Below are positions 1 through 5,815 of a stretch of DNA of 5,848 nucleotides, piece by piece. The stretch's first letter is position 1. Each line of letters opens with the position of its first letter. A program made the translations under genes and the position numbers. Origin of the DNA: Thermoanaerobaculia bacterium. Its GTDB lineage: Bacteria > Acidobacteriota > Thermoanaerobaculia > Multivoradales > JAHEKO01. The notes under the pieces were generated by a model, which saw only the letters and a program-made list of their open reading frames with translations, was not told the origin of the DNA and did no database searches. Where the stretch lies: NCBI GenBank assembly GCA_029287645.1, contig JARFQS010000595.1:1-5848 (forward strand), written 5' to 3'.

Positions 1-95
1 CCCCGGTGTCAGGCACAGCTCCCCTCGGGCCCCCCCGGGGCCGCCCGCCCGCCCTGGCCGCCCCTGGCGGCTCGCCCCCCGCCCCCCCCCCCCCC
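1..95. other. C-rich low-complexity contig edge, possibly unreliable sequence
   Basis: The first 95 bases are almost entirely C and G, with several C or G runs and a 14-base run of C at 82-95 (about 21 C in a row apart from one G at 81). Composition changes abruptly to ordinary GC-rich coding sequence just after this. The reading frame of the downstream gene stays open through it, but with Pro/Arg/Trp content unlike the Glu/Ala/Pro linker that follows. Read on the minus strand it is G-rich, the pattern left by low-quality two-colour Illumina base calls near read ends. It could also be a genuine Pro-rich coding segment. The translation here should not be trusted. Confidence 0.5.
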
Positions 96-1470
96 GACTG
101 CCGAGCCCGAGCCACCCCGCGCCGCGGCCGCGGCCGCTCCGGGGCCGCCGACGGATGAAGCCCCGTCATCGGAGTCGATTGTGGAGGTCGAGACGGCCCC
201 ACAGGAGGTTGCAGAGCCCCAGCCTCCGCCAGTGGAAGAGGTCCAGGTAGCCGCGAGGGACGCGACTCCCCCAGCTGCCGAGCGCCCGACGGAGCTCGAA
301 GAATCGCCGACCGTAGAGCCGGAAGTGGCGAAGCTATCCGAGCCCGAGCAGGAGGAGATTTCAGATCCAAAGCCAACAGGTCCAGCCGCAATTGAACCGG
401 CAGCACCGATAGCACCAATGCCCGAACCGCAGGCCGAGTCGGAACTGCAAGCGGAAGCTACCGACACCGAGCCAGAGGTACCTACCGACGTTCCGGCCGA
501 GACGCCCATCATCGCGGCAGAGCCCCTGCGGACCGAAGCGACCGAGGCTGCCGAGACGGCCACCCAGCTGGCTGAGCCTTCGCCTCAACCCAAGACCGAG
601 GCCGTGCCCGCGCCTCCGAAGCCTGTCGAAGAAGAGCCCACCGTCGAAATCGCACAGGTCGCTGAGGCGCCGATCGAACGCCAACCGGAGCCGATGCCCG
701 ACGAGCCAGCTGATCAACTCGTGGTTCCATCCGAAGTCGTCGAGGAGGCCATCTCGCCGGAACCGGCGACAGCAGAGGTAGCCCCGGCCGTGGAGGAAGT
801 CGCAGTCGACTCCCCACCCTCTCAGGAGGCCGAAGTGCCTGTCGTGGAGACTGTCGTACCTCCCAGGGTCCCAGCGCCGAGAAGCGCGATCCCGGACGAT
901 ACACCCACCATCACCTCCTATCGAGACGGCAGCTGCTCCGACTGCAGGACAGGCGAATGGGCCGTAACCACCCTGCAGATGACCGCCGCGGGCTCCGCGC
1001 CGTGTCCTGCCGGTGTCTACCACGCGGCCCAGGAGGCAGCCGACAGTCTCGGAAACTCGACGCAGCTCGAGCTCTCCGGGTTCGTCGGTCCGGCCGCTGA
1101 TGGCTCCGACACCGAGGCCCTGGCCGCGGTCGAGCCGGAGATTTCCCAAGCCTATGAGCAAGCCTTGGCGCCCTACCTGGGTGGGGCGAGCAATTGCCAG
1201 GTGGTATCGGTGATCCTTCCGAAGTCGGTTCGATTCGTCGGGTTTCGATTCGAAGCCTTCGACGCTGCAGGTGGTGGTGAATGCGCTCCAGACCGAGGCT
1301 GTACCCTCCCGCAGGCACAGTGGCTGGCCAACCCGGTCGTTCAGCGTGGCTTCAACGCCACGGTGGTGTGGGGAATTTTCGAGAACTCATCCGCGCAGTC
1401 TCCACGGACCGCTCGTCTGAAGGTCTACTTCAGAGCCCCCAACTCCCGATGGCAACCGTCTACCCGGTAG
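1..1470 (+). CDS. Pro/Glu/Ala-rich linker protein with C-terminal six-cysteine domain, 5' partial
   Basis: I do not recognise this protein. Frame 1 is open from the window edge to the TAG at 1468-1470 (489 codons) with no ATG in its first part. A GTG at 181 could serve as a start, but the linker composition runs across it without change and no Shine-Dalgarno is evident, so the gene most likely begins upstream of the window. Codons about 32-288 are a disordered linker of Pro, Glu, Ala, Val and Thr with no cysteine. Codons about 297-489 look folded: aromatic and hydrophobic strands, and six cysteines at codons 312, 315, 335, 399, 428 and 434 (a CxxC pair and a Cys-x5-Cys pair). An even cysteine count behind a long acidic Pro-rich spacer suggests an envelope or periplasmic protein whose end domain is held by disulfides, as in TonB-like spanners. 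That is inference: the N-terminus with any signal peptide or membrane anchor is missing. The 3' end overlaps the convergent PhzF-like gene by 11 bp. Confidence 0.72.
   Translation, partial: PRCQAQLPSGPPGAARPPWPPLAARPPPPPPPTAEPEPPRAAAAAAPGPPTDEAPSSESIVEVETAPQEVAEPQPPPVEEVQVAARDATPPAAERPTELEESPTVEPEVAKLSEPEQEEISDPKPTGPAAIEPAAPIAPMPEPQAESELQAEATDTEPEVPTDVPAETPIIAAEPLRTEATEAAETATQLAEPSPQPKTEAVPAPPKPVEEEPTVEIAQVAEAPIERQPEPMPDEPADQLVVPSEVVEEAISPEPATAEVAPAVEEVAVDSPPSQEAEVPVVETVVPPRVPAPRSAIPDDTPTITSYRDGSCSDCRTGEWAVTTLQMTAAGSAPCPAGVYHAAQEAADSLGNSTQLELSGFVGPAADGSDTEALAAVEPEISQAYEQALAPYLGGASNCQVVSVILPKSVRFVGFRFEAFDAAGGGECAPDRGCTLPQAQWLANPVVQRGFNATVVWGIFENSSAQSPRTARLKVYFRAPNSRWQPSTR
1460..1470. repeat. 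11-bp near-palindrome formed by two convergent overlapping stop codons
   Basis: CTACC-C-GGTAG has 5-bp inverted arms around one central base. The left arm holds the minus-strand TAG of the PhzF-like gene (1460-1462) and the right arm the plus-strand TAG of the linker protein gene (1468-1470). It is too short and lacks the T-tract expected of an intrinsic terminator. Confidence 0.6.
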
Positions 1471-2266
1471 GCACATCGATCTGAAGCTGGCCGTCGAGAA
1501 CCGTCACCGCCTGACCCGCCAGGAGAACTCGATCTCCCCGGAGTCGCGTCCGAACCACCCCGCCACGACGCGAGGCCTGATACCCGACCAATTCGTTCTT
1601 CTGCAGCCTCGAGGACCAGAAAGGTGCCAGACAGCAGTGCGCAGATCCGGTCACGGGGTCCTCATCGACCCCGACCGCCGGAGCGAAGAAGCGCGACACG
1701 AAATCGAACTCGTTCCGGTCGGCGGCGCAGGTGACCATGACGCCACGCTCTGTGAGTGCGGCCAGGAGCTTGAAGTCGGGGCTCATCGAGCGGAGGATGG
1801 CTTCGGACTCGACTTCCACTATGTAGTCGAAGCGGTTCTTGCCGAGGTACCGAGCCTCGACCCCAAGGCTTCGAAGTAGATCAGGCGCCGCAGAAACACC
1901 CTCGGGAGGCTCGGAGGGAAAGTCCATCTCGATCCATCCGCTCTCCTGACGGGCACCAAGCCACCCACTGAGTGTGTGAAACCGAGCCGTCTCACCCGGC
2001 TCCAGTACACCTTCCTGCCACAGAAAATGGGCGCTCGCGAGTGTGGCGTGGCCGCAGAGCTCGACCTCCAGCTCGGGTGTGAACCACCGGAGATCGAAGC
2101 CCTCTGCCCGACGCCTCAAGAAGGCGGTCTCCGACAGGTTCATCTCCCGAGCCACGGAGAGGAGCCATGTGTCGGCTGGATACTCGGACAAGAGGCAGAC
2201 CGCGGCAGGGTTGCCGCCGAATGGGTGGGACGAAAAGGCATCGATCTGGAGGATCTTCAAACTCAT
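1460..2266 (-). CDS. PhzF/YddE-family isomerase-like protein
   Basis: A complete 268-residue protein of the PhzF (phenazine biosynthesis-like, diaminopimelate epimerase fold) family, which normally runs about 260-300 residues. Visible hallmarks: the opening DAFSSHPFGGNPAAV (9-23), NLSETAF (43-49), RWFTPELEVELCGHAT (60-75) and VDEDPVTGSAHC (200-211). The PhzF catalytic trio maps to Glu46, His73 and Asp203, so the active site appears intact. PhzF isomerises trans-2,3-dihydro-3-hydroxyanthranilate, but most members outside phenazine clusters have unknown substrates. No phenazine genes lie nearby, so the substrate cannot be assigned. The start at 2266 is chosen because family members begin a few residues before the DAF motif and a purine-rich GGGGAAAAAA precedes it. 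A start at 2323 would add 19 atypical residues and place the CRP-like dyad inside the gene. It is probably a cytoplasmic single-gene unit, divergent from the PilZ gene. Confidence 0.93.
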   Translation of the reverse strand: MSLKILQIDAFSSHPFGGNPAAVCLLSEYPADTWLLSVAREMNLSETAFLRRRAEGFDLRWFTPELEVELCGHATLASAHFLWQEGVLEPGETARFHTLSGWLGARQESGWIEMDFPSEPPEGVSAAPDLLRSLGVEARYLGKNRFDYIVEVESEAILRSMSPDFKLLAALTERGVMVTCAADRNEFDFVSRFFAPAVGVDEDPVTGSAHCCLAPFWSSRLQKNELVGYQASRRGGVVRTRLRGDRVLLAGQAVTVLDGQLQIDVPTG

Positions 2267-2268
2267 CG

Positions 2269-2278
2269 TTTTTTCCCC
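2269..2278 (-). promoter_or_regulatory. Ribosome binding site deciding the PhzF-like start
   Basis: On the minus strand GGGGAAAAAA sits two bases before the ATG at 2266, with the G-run about 8 bases away. It is a moderate Shine-Dalgarno, but it supports the inner ATG over the upstream one at 2323. Confidence 0.5.
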
Positions 2279-2280
2279 GA

Positions 2281-2296
2281 TGTGAAGCAATTCACT
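2281..2296. promoter_or_regulatory. CRP/FNR-family-like binding site
   Basis: TGTGA-AGCAAT-TCACT matches the CRP consensus TGTGA-N6-TCACA at nine of ten conserved positions, and contains the perfect dyad GTGAA-GCAA-TTCAC. It lies in the 108-bp divergent intergenic region. It starts 14 bases before the PhzF-like ATG, where binding would block that gene's promoter or leader. It is about 80-95 bases upstream of the PilZ start codon, where it could activate. A weak -10-like AATAAC at 2322-2327 would put its centre near -45 of a PilZ transcript, close to a class II activator position. Whether this organism has a CRP-type protein of this specificity is unknown. Confidence 0.4.
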
Positions 2297-2358
2297 GCGA
2301 CCCGACCGCGGCTGGACGAACAATAACGCTCTAGTCGGTCAATTCGAATGGTGCCATC

Positions 2359-2366
2359 GAGAGGGG
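2359..2366 (+). promoter_or_regulatory. Ribosome binding site deciding the PilZ-protein start
   Basis: GAGAGGGG is a good Shine-Dalgarno, ending 8 bases before the ATG at 2375. It favours that start over the in-frame ATG at 2348, which would add nine residues and lie upstream of this site. Confidence 0.7.
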
Positions 2367-2374
2367 TTTCCACC

Positions 2375-3124
2375 ATGGACTCGACGAAAAAGATCCTCGC
2401 TATCATCACCCAGGACCCGGTTTTTGAAAAGATGGAGCCGATCTTCAAGCGGGCTTCGATGGAGGTCACCCGAGCCACCAACGGCACCCGCAGCCTGATC
2501 CTGGCGACCAATGTTCGCTACGACCTGGTGGTAGCCGAGTATCCCCTGCCCGACCTGAGCATCGTCGACTTCCTCGGAATTCTCCAGTCGCCCACCCTTG
2601 CCAACTCCCATTCGCCCGTGGTCCTCTTGACCAAGGAAGATCACGCCGAAGACCTGGGCGCCCAGATCGACAGTGACCGGGTCGAGGTTCTGCCGATCAG
2701 CGCTTCCGCAGAGGCCCTGCAACGGCACGTGGCGGCAAGCCTCGGTGTGGCGCAGCGCAAGTCGAGTCGGCTCCTTGTCCAGATGCAACTCGCAGTCGAG
2801 ACCGGGAACCTCCTCAGGGCCTGTCAGACATCGAACGTCTCGGAATCCGGCATGCTCATCCACACGAGTCGCCGGGCTCCGGTGGGCAGCGAGGTGGAAG
2901 TCACCTTTCATCTTCCTGGAGACCCGCGCCCCATCGATGGCGTAGTCAAAGTCGTGCGTCACACCACCCCTGGGACTGAGACAACGCAGGGGATGGGCGT
3001 GACCTTCGTGCGGCTGCCCGAAGGCGCGCGCGAGCGCCTGCGCGACTATGTCCAGGGTCGTATGGTGATCCAAGAGGAAGAGGTTCTGCCCTTCAGTTTC
3101 GAGCAGCCGCCAGCAGCGCCCTGA
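2375..3124 (+). CDS. Degenerate receiver domain fused to PilZ c-di-GMP-binding domain
   Basis: A 249-residue cytoplasmic protein with two domains. Residues about 5-122 have the beta/alpha pattern of a response-regulator receiver, but the phosphorylation site is changed. The acidic pair after strand 1 is replaced (IITQDP, 10-15). The phospho-acceptor Asp position is Glu55 (DLVVAEYPLPD, 50-60). The conserved Lys before Pro on strand 5 is not apparent (VEVLPISAS, 103-111). The strand-4 Thr86 remains. Residues about 127-236 form a PilZ domain with both c-di-GMP motifs intact: RKSSR (128-132, RxxxR) and NVSESG (154-159, [D/N]xSxxG). The protein should therefore bind c-di-GMP, with the first domain acting as a pseudo-receiver for protein contact or dimerisation. 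It has no DNA-binding or enzymatic output, so it is probably an adaptor for motility, surface or envelope functions. The gene stands alone: it is divergent from the PhzF-like gene, and tetR has its own promoter. Confidence 0.9.
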   Translation: MDSTKKILAIITQDPVFEKMEPIFKRASMEVTRATNGTRSLILATNVRYDLVVAEYPLPDLSIVDFLGILQSPTLANSHSPVVLLTKEDHAEDLGAQIDSDRVEVLPISASAEALQRHVAASLGVAQRKSSRLLVQMQLAVETGNLLRACQTSNVSESGMLIHTSRRAPVGSEVEVTFHLPGDPRPIDGVVKVVRHTTPGTETTQGMGVTFVRLPEGARERLRDYVQGRMVIQEEEVLPFSFEQPPAAP

Positions 3125-3176
3125 TATCTCCGGCACCGCAGGATCTTCAACAACCAGCTCTCCCCCTGGAAGCCCC

Positions 3177-3205
3177 TTGACAGTAGCGGTGCATCTCGAC
3201 AGAAT
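3177..3205 (+). promoter_or_regulatory. Sigma70-type promoter of the tetR-hydroxylase operon
   Basis: A perfect -35 TTGACA (3177-3182), a 17-base spacer and a -10 CAGAAT (3200-3205, four of six consensus bases). The start point would fall near 3212, giving a leader of about 16 bases that begins at the Shine-Dalgarno. The -10 and start point lie within the inverted repeat at 3201-3226. Confidence 0.72.
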
Positions 3206-3226
3206 TTGAACAGGAGTTCAAATTCT
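3201..3226. promoter_or_regulatory. Perfect 11-bp inverted repeat, likely TetR operator
   Basis: AGAATTTGAAC (3201-3211) and GTTCAAATTCT (3216-3226) are exact reverse complements around a 4-base centre, AGGA. The repeat overlaps the -10 and the likely start point and ends one base before the tetR GTG, the classic layout for self-repression by a TetR-family protein. The left arm is mostly upstream of the predicted transcript start, so the dyad should work as DNA rather than as an RNA hairpin. Confidence 0.82.
3212..3216 (+). promoter_or_regulatory. Ribosome binding site inside the operator centre
   Basis: AGGAG occupies the centre of the inverted repeat, 11 bases before the GTG at 3228. It is the only clear Shine-Dalgarno and supports the GTG start. 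If transcription began further upstream, this site would sit in the loop of an RNA hairpin. Confidence 0.6.
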
Positions 3227-3227
3227 A

Positions 3228-3905
3228 GTGAGCCTGTCCCCTAGCCAAAACAACAAGACGCTGCGTCGCCGTCGCGAGATCCTGGAAGGAGCCTCCCGCG
3301 TCTTTCGCGAGCGCGGGCTGCACGCCACCGGCATGAGGGATATCGCCGCCGAGCTCGATATGCATGTCGGCAATCTCTACTACTACTTCAGAAACAAGCA
3401 GGACCTCCTGGCCTTCTGCCAGCAGGACGCGCTCGACGGACTTCTGTCGAGGGCTCGCACCGTCAGGAAGGAAGAGCTGCGAGCCGACACTCAGCTCTTC
3501 AAGTTGATCTATGCCCACGTGCATCTGCTCAACTACGAGCTGCCTGCCTCGCTCGCCCACCTCGAGATCGAGGCTCTCGAGCCGGAGGTACGACAGCCCG
3601 TGCTCCGCCAGCGAGACGAATACGAGAGACTTCTCCGCGAGACCGTCGACGAAGGTATCCAGTCTGGCCTGTTTCGCCAGACGGATCCCAAAGTCGCGAC
3701 CCTCGCCATCCGCGGTGCGGTCAATTGGACCGTGAAGTGGTTTCGGCCTGGAGGACCGGCGAAGATCGCGGAGATCGCGCGCCAGTTCGCCGAGTATCTG
3801 GTCATGGGGCTGCTGACTCCCGGCATTCCGCCCGAGTTTCCTGATTCATCCGAGCTCGCTTTCCTCGTTGGAAGCGGATCTCCTTCACCGGAGCAACGAC
3901 TGTGA
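3228..3905 (+). CDS. TetR/AcrR-family transcriptional regulator
   Basis: A 225-residue protein of normal TetR length. The N-terminal helix-turn-helix domain covers residues about 13-61: REILEGASRVFRERGLHATG (16-35), then DIAAELDMHVGNLYYYFRNK (38-57), the typical TetR recognition region. The C-terminal ligand and dimer domain ends with GAVNWTVKWFRPGGPAKIAE and a FAEYLVMGLL helix. This pattern recalls acyl-CoA-responsive TetR proteins such as KstR2; that comparison is from memory. The start is GTG with AGGAG 11 bases upstream; no ATG lies at an equally good position. The gene follows a sigma70-type promoter overlapped by a perfect inverted repeat, so it likely represses itself and the downstream hydroxylase genes until a ligand releases it. 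An aromatic or other acyl-CoA would fit the neighbours, as inference. Its TGA overlaps a GTG of the next frame, indicating co-transcription. Confidence 0.93.
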   Translation: MSLSPSQNNKTLRRRREILEGASRVFRERGLHATGMRDIAAELDMHVGNLYYYFRNKQDLLAFCQQDALDGLLSRARTVRKEELRADTQLFKLIYAHVHLLNYELPASLAHLEIEALEPEVRQPVLRQRDEYERLLRETVDEGIQSGLFRQTDPKVATLAIRGAVNWTVKWFRPGGPAKIAEIARQFAEYLVMGLLTPGIPPEFPDSSELAFLVGSGSPSPEQRL

Positions 3906-3907
3906 GG
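3904..3907 (+). promoter_or_regulatory. Ribosome binding site of the [2Fe-2S] subunit gene
   Basis: GAGG, overlapping the tetR stop codon, lies 6 bases before the ATG at 3914. A competing GGAG at 3890-3893 lies 8 bases before an in-frame GTG at 3902 that overlaps the tetR stop as GTGA. Both starts are credible; the ATG is preferred for its codon. They differ by four residues. Confidence 0.5.
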
Positions 3908-3913
3908 CCTCCC

Positions 3914-4456
3914 ATGCCCGAGCCGAACACCACCCTGGAGTTGACCGTCAACGGCGAGACGAGAATCGTCTCCTTCCCGACGCATCACACCCTCCTCGAA
4001 GTCCTGCGCGAACAGCTTCGACTCACCGGCACGAAACACGGGTGCGAGCTCGGGGAATGCGGAGCTTGCACAGTGTTGGTGAACGGACGACCTGTCCTTT
4101 CCTGCCTGCTCCTTGCCGCTCAACTCTCCGACAGTGACATCCAAACCGTAGAAGGCCTTCAAGAGGGCAATGAGCTGCACCCGCTTCAGGCTGCCATGGC
4201 CGATCTCAACGCCGCACAGTGCGGCTACTGCACACCCGGGATCGTCATGGCTTCCATGGCGCTCCTGCAGGAGGAACCAGCGCCGAGTAGAAGCCAGATC
4301 GGAGAGGCCCTTGCGGGGAACCTCTGCCGCTGTACCGGCTACCTCAAGATCGTTCAGGCCGTGGAGACGGCAGCCGCACGGCTTCGAGGCGAGGAAGCCC
4401 CCTACCCGACCGAAACTCTTCACGGGTCTACCCCACCCACCTCCGACGCCAGCTGA
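3914..4456 (+). CDS. Molybdenum hydroxylase [2Fe-2S] small subunit (xanthine dehydrogenase family)
   Basis: A 180-residue iron-sulfur subunit that passes electrons from the molybdenum centre to FAD in heterotrimeric hydroxylases. Counting from the ATG at 3914, the plant-ferredoxin-like cluster is bound by Cys44, Cys49, Cys52 and Cys64 (GCELGECGACTVLVNG). The second, helical-domain cluster is bound by Cys103, Cys106, Cys138 and Cys140 (QCGYCTPG and NLCRCTGY). All eight ligands are present and the length is normal (about 155-180), with a short polar tail. The sequence resembles the HcrC subunit of 4-hydroxybenzoyl-CoA reductase and CoxS-type subunits; substrate cannot be read from this subunit. 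An alternative GTG start at 3902 would couple translation to tetR. It is cytoplasmic: there is no Tat or Sec signal. The large-subunit gene follows after 41 bp. Confidence 0.95.
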   Translation: MPEPNTTLELTVNGETRIVSFPTHHTLLEVLREQLRLTGTKHGCELGECGACTVLVNGRPVLSCLLLAAQLSDSDIQTVEGLQEGNELHPLQAAMADLNAAQCGYCTPGIVMASMALLQEEPAPSRSQIGEALAGNLCRCTGYLKIVQAVETAAARLRGEEAPYPTETLHGSTPPTSDAS

Positions 4457-4477
4457 CACCGCTCAACGCGCACCTCT

Positions 4478-4484
4478 AGAGGAG
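4478..4484 (+). promoter_or_regulatory. Ribosome binding site of the large subunit gene
   Basis: AGAGGAG is a strong Shine-Dalgarno, 13 bases before the ATG at 4498, a longer gap than usual. An in-frame TAG at 4477-4479 excludes any earlier start, so the ATG is the first available initiation codon. Confidence 0.6.
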
Positions 4485-4497
4485 CTTCGACGAGACC

Positions 4498-5815
4498 ATG
4501 GGAGATTCCAAGAACCGCGATCCAGCGATTCATCGCGTCCCGGGGTCGGGGCGTTACGTGGGCAGGCCTTTCCGCAGGGTCGACGGCAGGGACAAGGTCA
4601 CGGGCGTCACCCGGTTTGCCGACGACCTCGAGTTTCCACGCATGTGCTACCTACGCCTGGTGCGATCTACGATCCCGCACGGCAGGATCGTCTCGATCGA
4701 TTTCGGCACTGCCGAGAAGATCGACGGATATCTCGGCAGCCTGATCGGCACGGAGATGCCCGAGACGTTCGGCATCCTGCCGGTCTCCCAGGACGAGCAC
4801 GCGCTGTGTCTCGATCGGGTGCGCTTCGTTGGCGACCCGGTCGCCGCTGTGGCTGCGACCTCCGACGACGCGGCCTATGAGGCGGCTCTTCGCGTCGAAG
4901 TCGAATACGAACCCCTCGCGACGATCGCTTCGGTCGAGGAAGCCCTCACCACTCCGGAGCCGCGCATTCACGAGTACGGAACCGAAGGAAACATCCACAA
5001 AAAGGTGTCGCTGCGTTTCGGCGACCTACAAGAAGGGTTCGACGAGGCCGACCTGATTCTCGAGGACCAGGTCTTCTACGAGGGTAACAACCATCTGGCA
5101 TTGGAACAGCATGCCACCGTCGCGGTACCCGAAGACGTCGATCGAATCACCGTCTACTCCTCGACTCAGACACCGCACTACCTGCACCGCGCCCTCACCC
5201 GAGTCCTGGGAATTCCCGCCTCTCGGATTCGGGTCGTCGCCACTCCCAACGGTGGCGGCTTCGGGGGTAAGAGCGACCCCTTCAATCACGAGATCGTCGC
5301 AGCGAAGATGGCCTTGAAGCTGGGAAGACCGACCAAGATCAGTCTCGACCGTGAAGAGGTGTTCTACTGTCACCGTGGGCGCCATCCGGTGTCGATGAAG
5401 CTTCGGACCGGCTTCACGAAGACCGGAGCCATCACGGCCCAGCACCTTCAGACCGCGCTCGATGGCGGCGCCTACGGCAGCTATGGCGTCGCCTCCACCT
5501 ACTACACCGGGGCCCTCCAGACGACGACCTACGCTCTACCCCGCTATCAGTTCGATGGCGTGCGGTGCTTCACCAACAAGCCACCCTGCGGTCCGAAGCG
5601 GGGCCACGGCACGCCCCAGCCCCGTTTCGCATTCGAGATCCATCTCGACAAGGCGGCCGAGCGGCTCGGCCTCGACCCTGCGGACCTGAGACTGGCCAAT
5701 CTTGCCGAGCCGGGCGAGGTGACCGCCAATTGGCTGCGCCTCGGCACGATAGGTCTGCGGCGCTGCATCGAGGCCGTTGTAGCAGGCAGCGGATGGCGCC
5801 GGCGCCGTGGACAGC
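4498..5815 (+). CDS. Molybdopterin-binding large subunit of xanthine dehydrogenase-family hydroxylase, 3' partial
   Basis: The first 439 residues of a catalytic subunit that normally has about 750-800. The frame is open from ATG 4498 to the contig end; an in-frame TAG at 4477 fixes the start. The N-terminal hammerhead-like domain opens with GRPFRRVDGRDKVTG (22-36) and includes RVRFVGDPVAAV (107-118). The first molybdopterin domain carries LEQHATVAV (202-210) and the GGGFGGK loop (252-258), followed by a segment PPCGPKRGHGTPQPRFAFE (363-381). This last segment and the MCYLRLVRSTIPHGRI stretch resemble the 4-hydroxybenzoyl-CoA reductase alpha subunit (HcrA/HbaC type) more than CoxL, from memory. 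The second molybdopterin domain with the catalytic Glu is missing. Translation past 5815 (VSYTHLRAHE) comes from adapter, not the gene. It pairs with the preceding [2Fe-2S] subunit. Substrate is uncertain: an aromatic CoA thioester or an N-heterocycle is possible. Confidence 0.93.

Noticed and set aside
361..1318. Several minus-strand frames (up to 266 codons) opposite the linker protein gene, rich in Arg, Leu and Gly
   Set aside because: They mirror the Pro/Glu/Ala codons of the plus-strand linker, and their low-complexity composition matches that origin.
2250..2260. An 11-bp direct repeat, AGGATCTTCAA, at 2250-2260 and 3140-3150
   Set aside because: A few matching 11-mers are expected by chance in a window of this size, and one copy lies inside a coding region.
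2310..2349. A sigma70 promoter for the PhzF-like gene on the minus strand (TTGACC near 2334-2339, with TATTGT downstream)
   Set aside because: The spacing between the two elements is only about 11 bases, too short for a sigma70 promoter.
2339..3136. A 265-codon minus-strand frame opposite the PilZ gene
   Set aside because: The plus strand carries receiver and PilZ motifs and a good ribosome binding site. The antisense frame shows none.
3125..3176. An intrinsic terminator after the PilZ gene
   Set aside because: Only a 4-bp CCAG/CTGG pairing is visible and no T-tract follows it.
3533..4459. A 308-codon open frame on the minus strand across tetR and the [2Fe-2S] subunit gene
   Set aside because: It is antisense to two clearly recognised protein families, has no recognisable motifs of its own, and is the usual by-product of high-GC codon bias.
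5795..5806. A 12-bp palindrome, GGCGCCGGCGCC, near the right end
   Set aside because: It lies within the large-subunit coding frame (Trp-Arg-Arg-Arg-Arg stretch) and is expected in GC-rich coding DNA.
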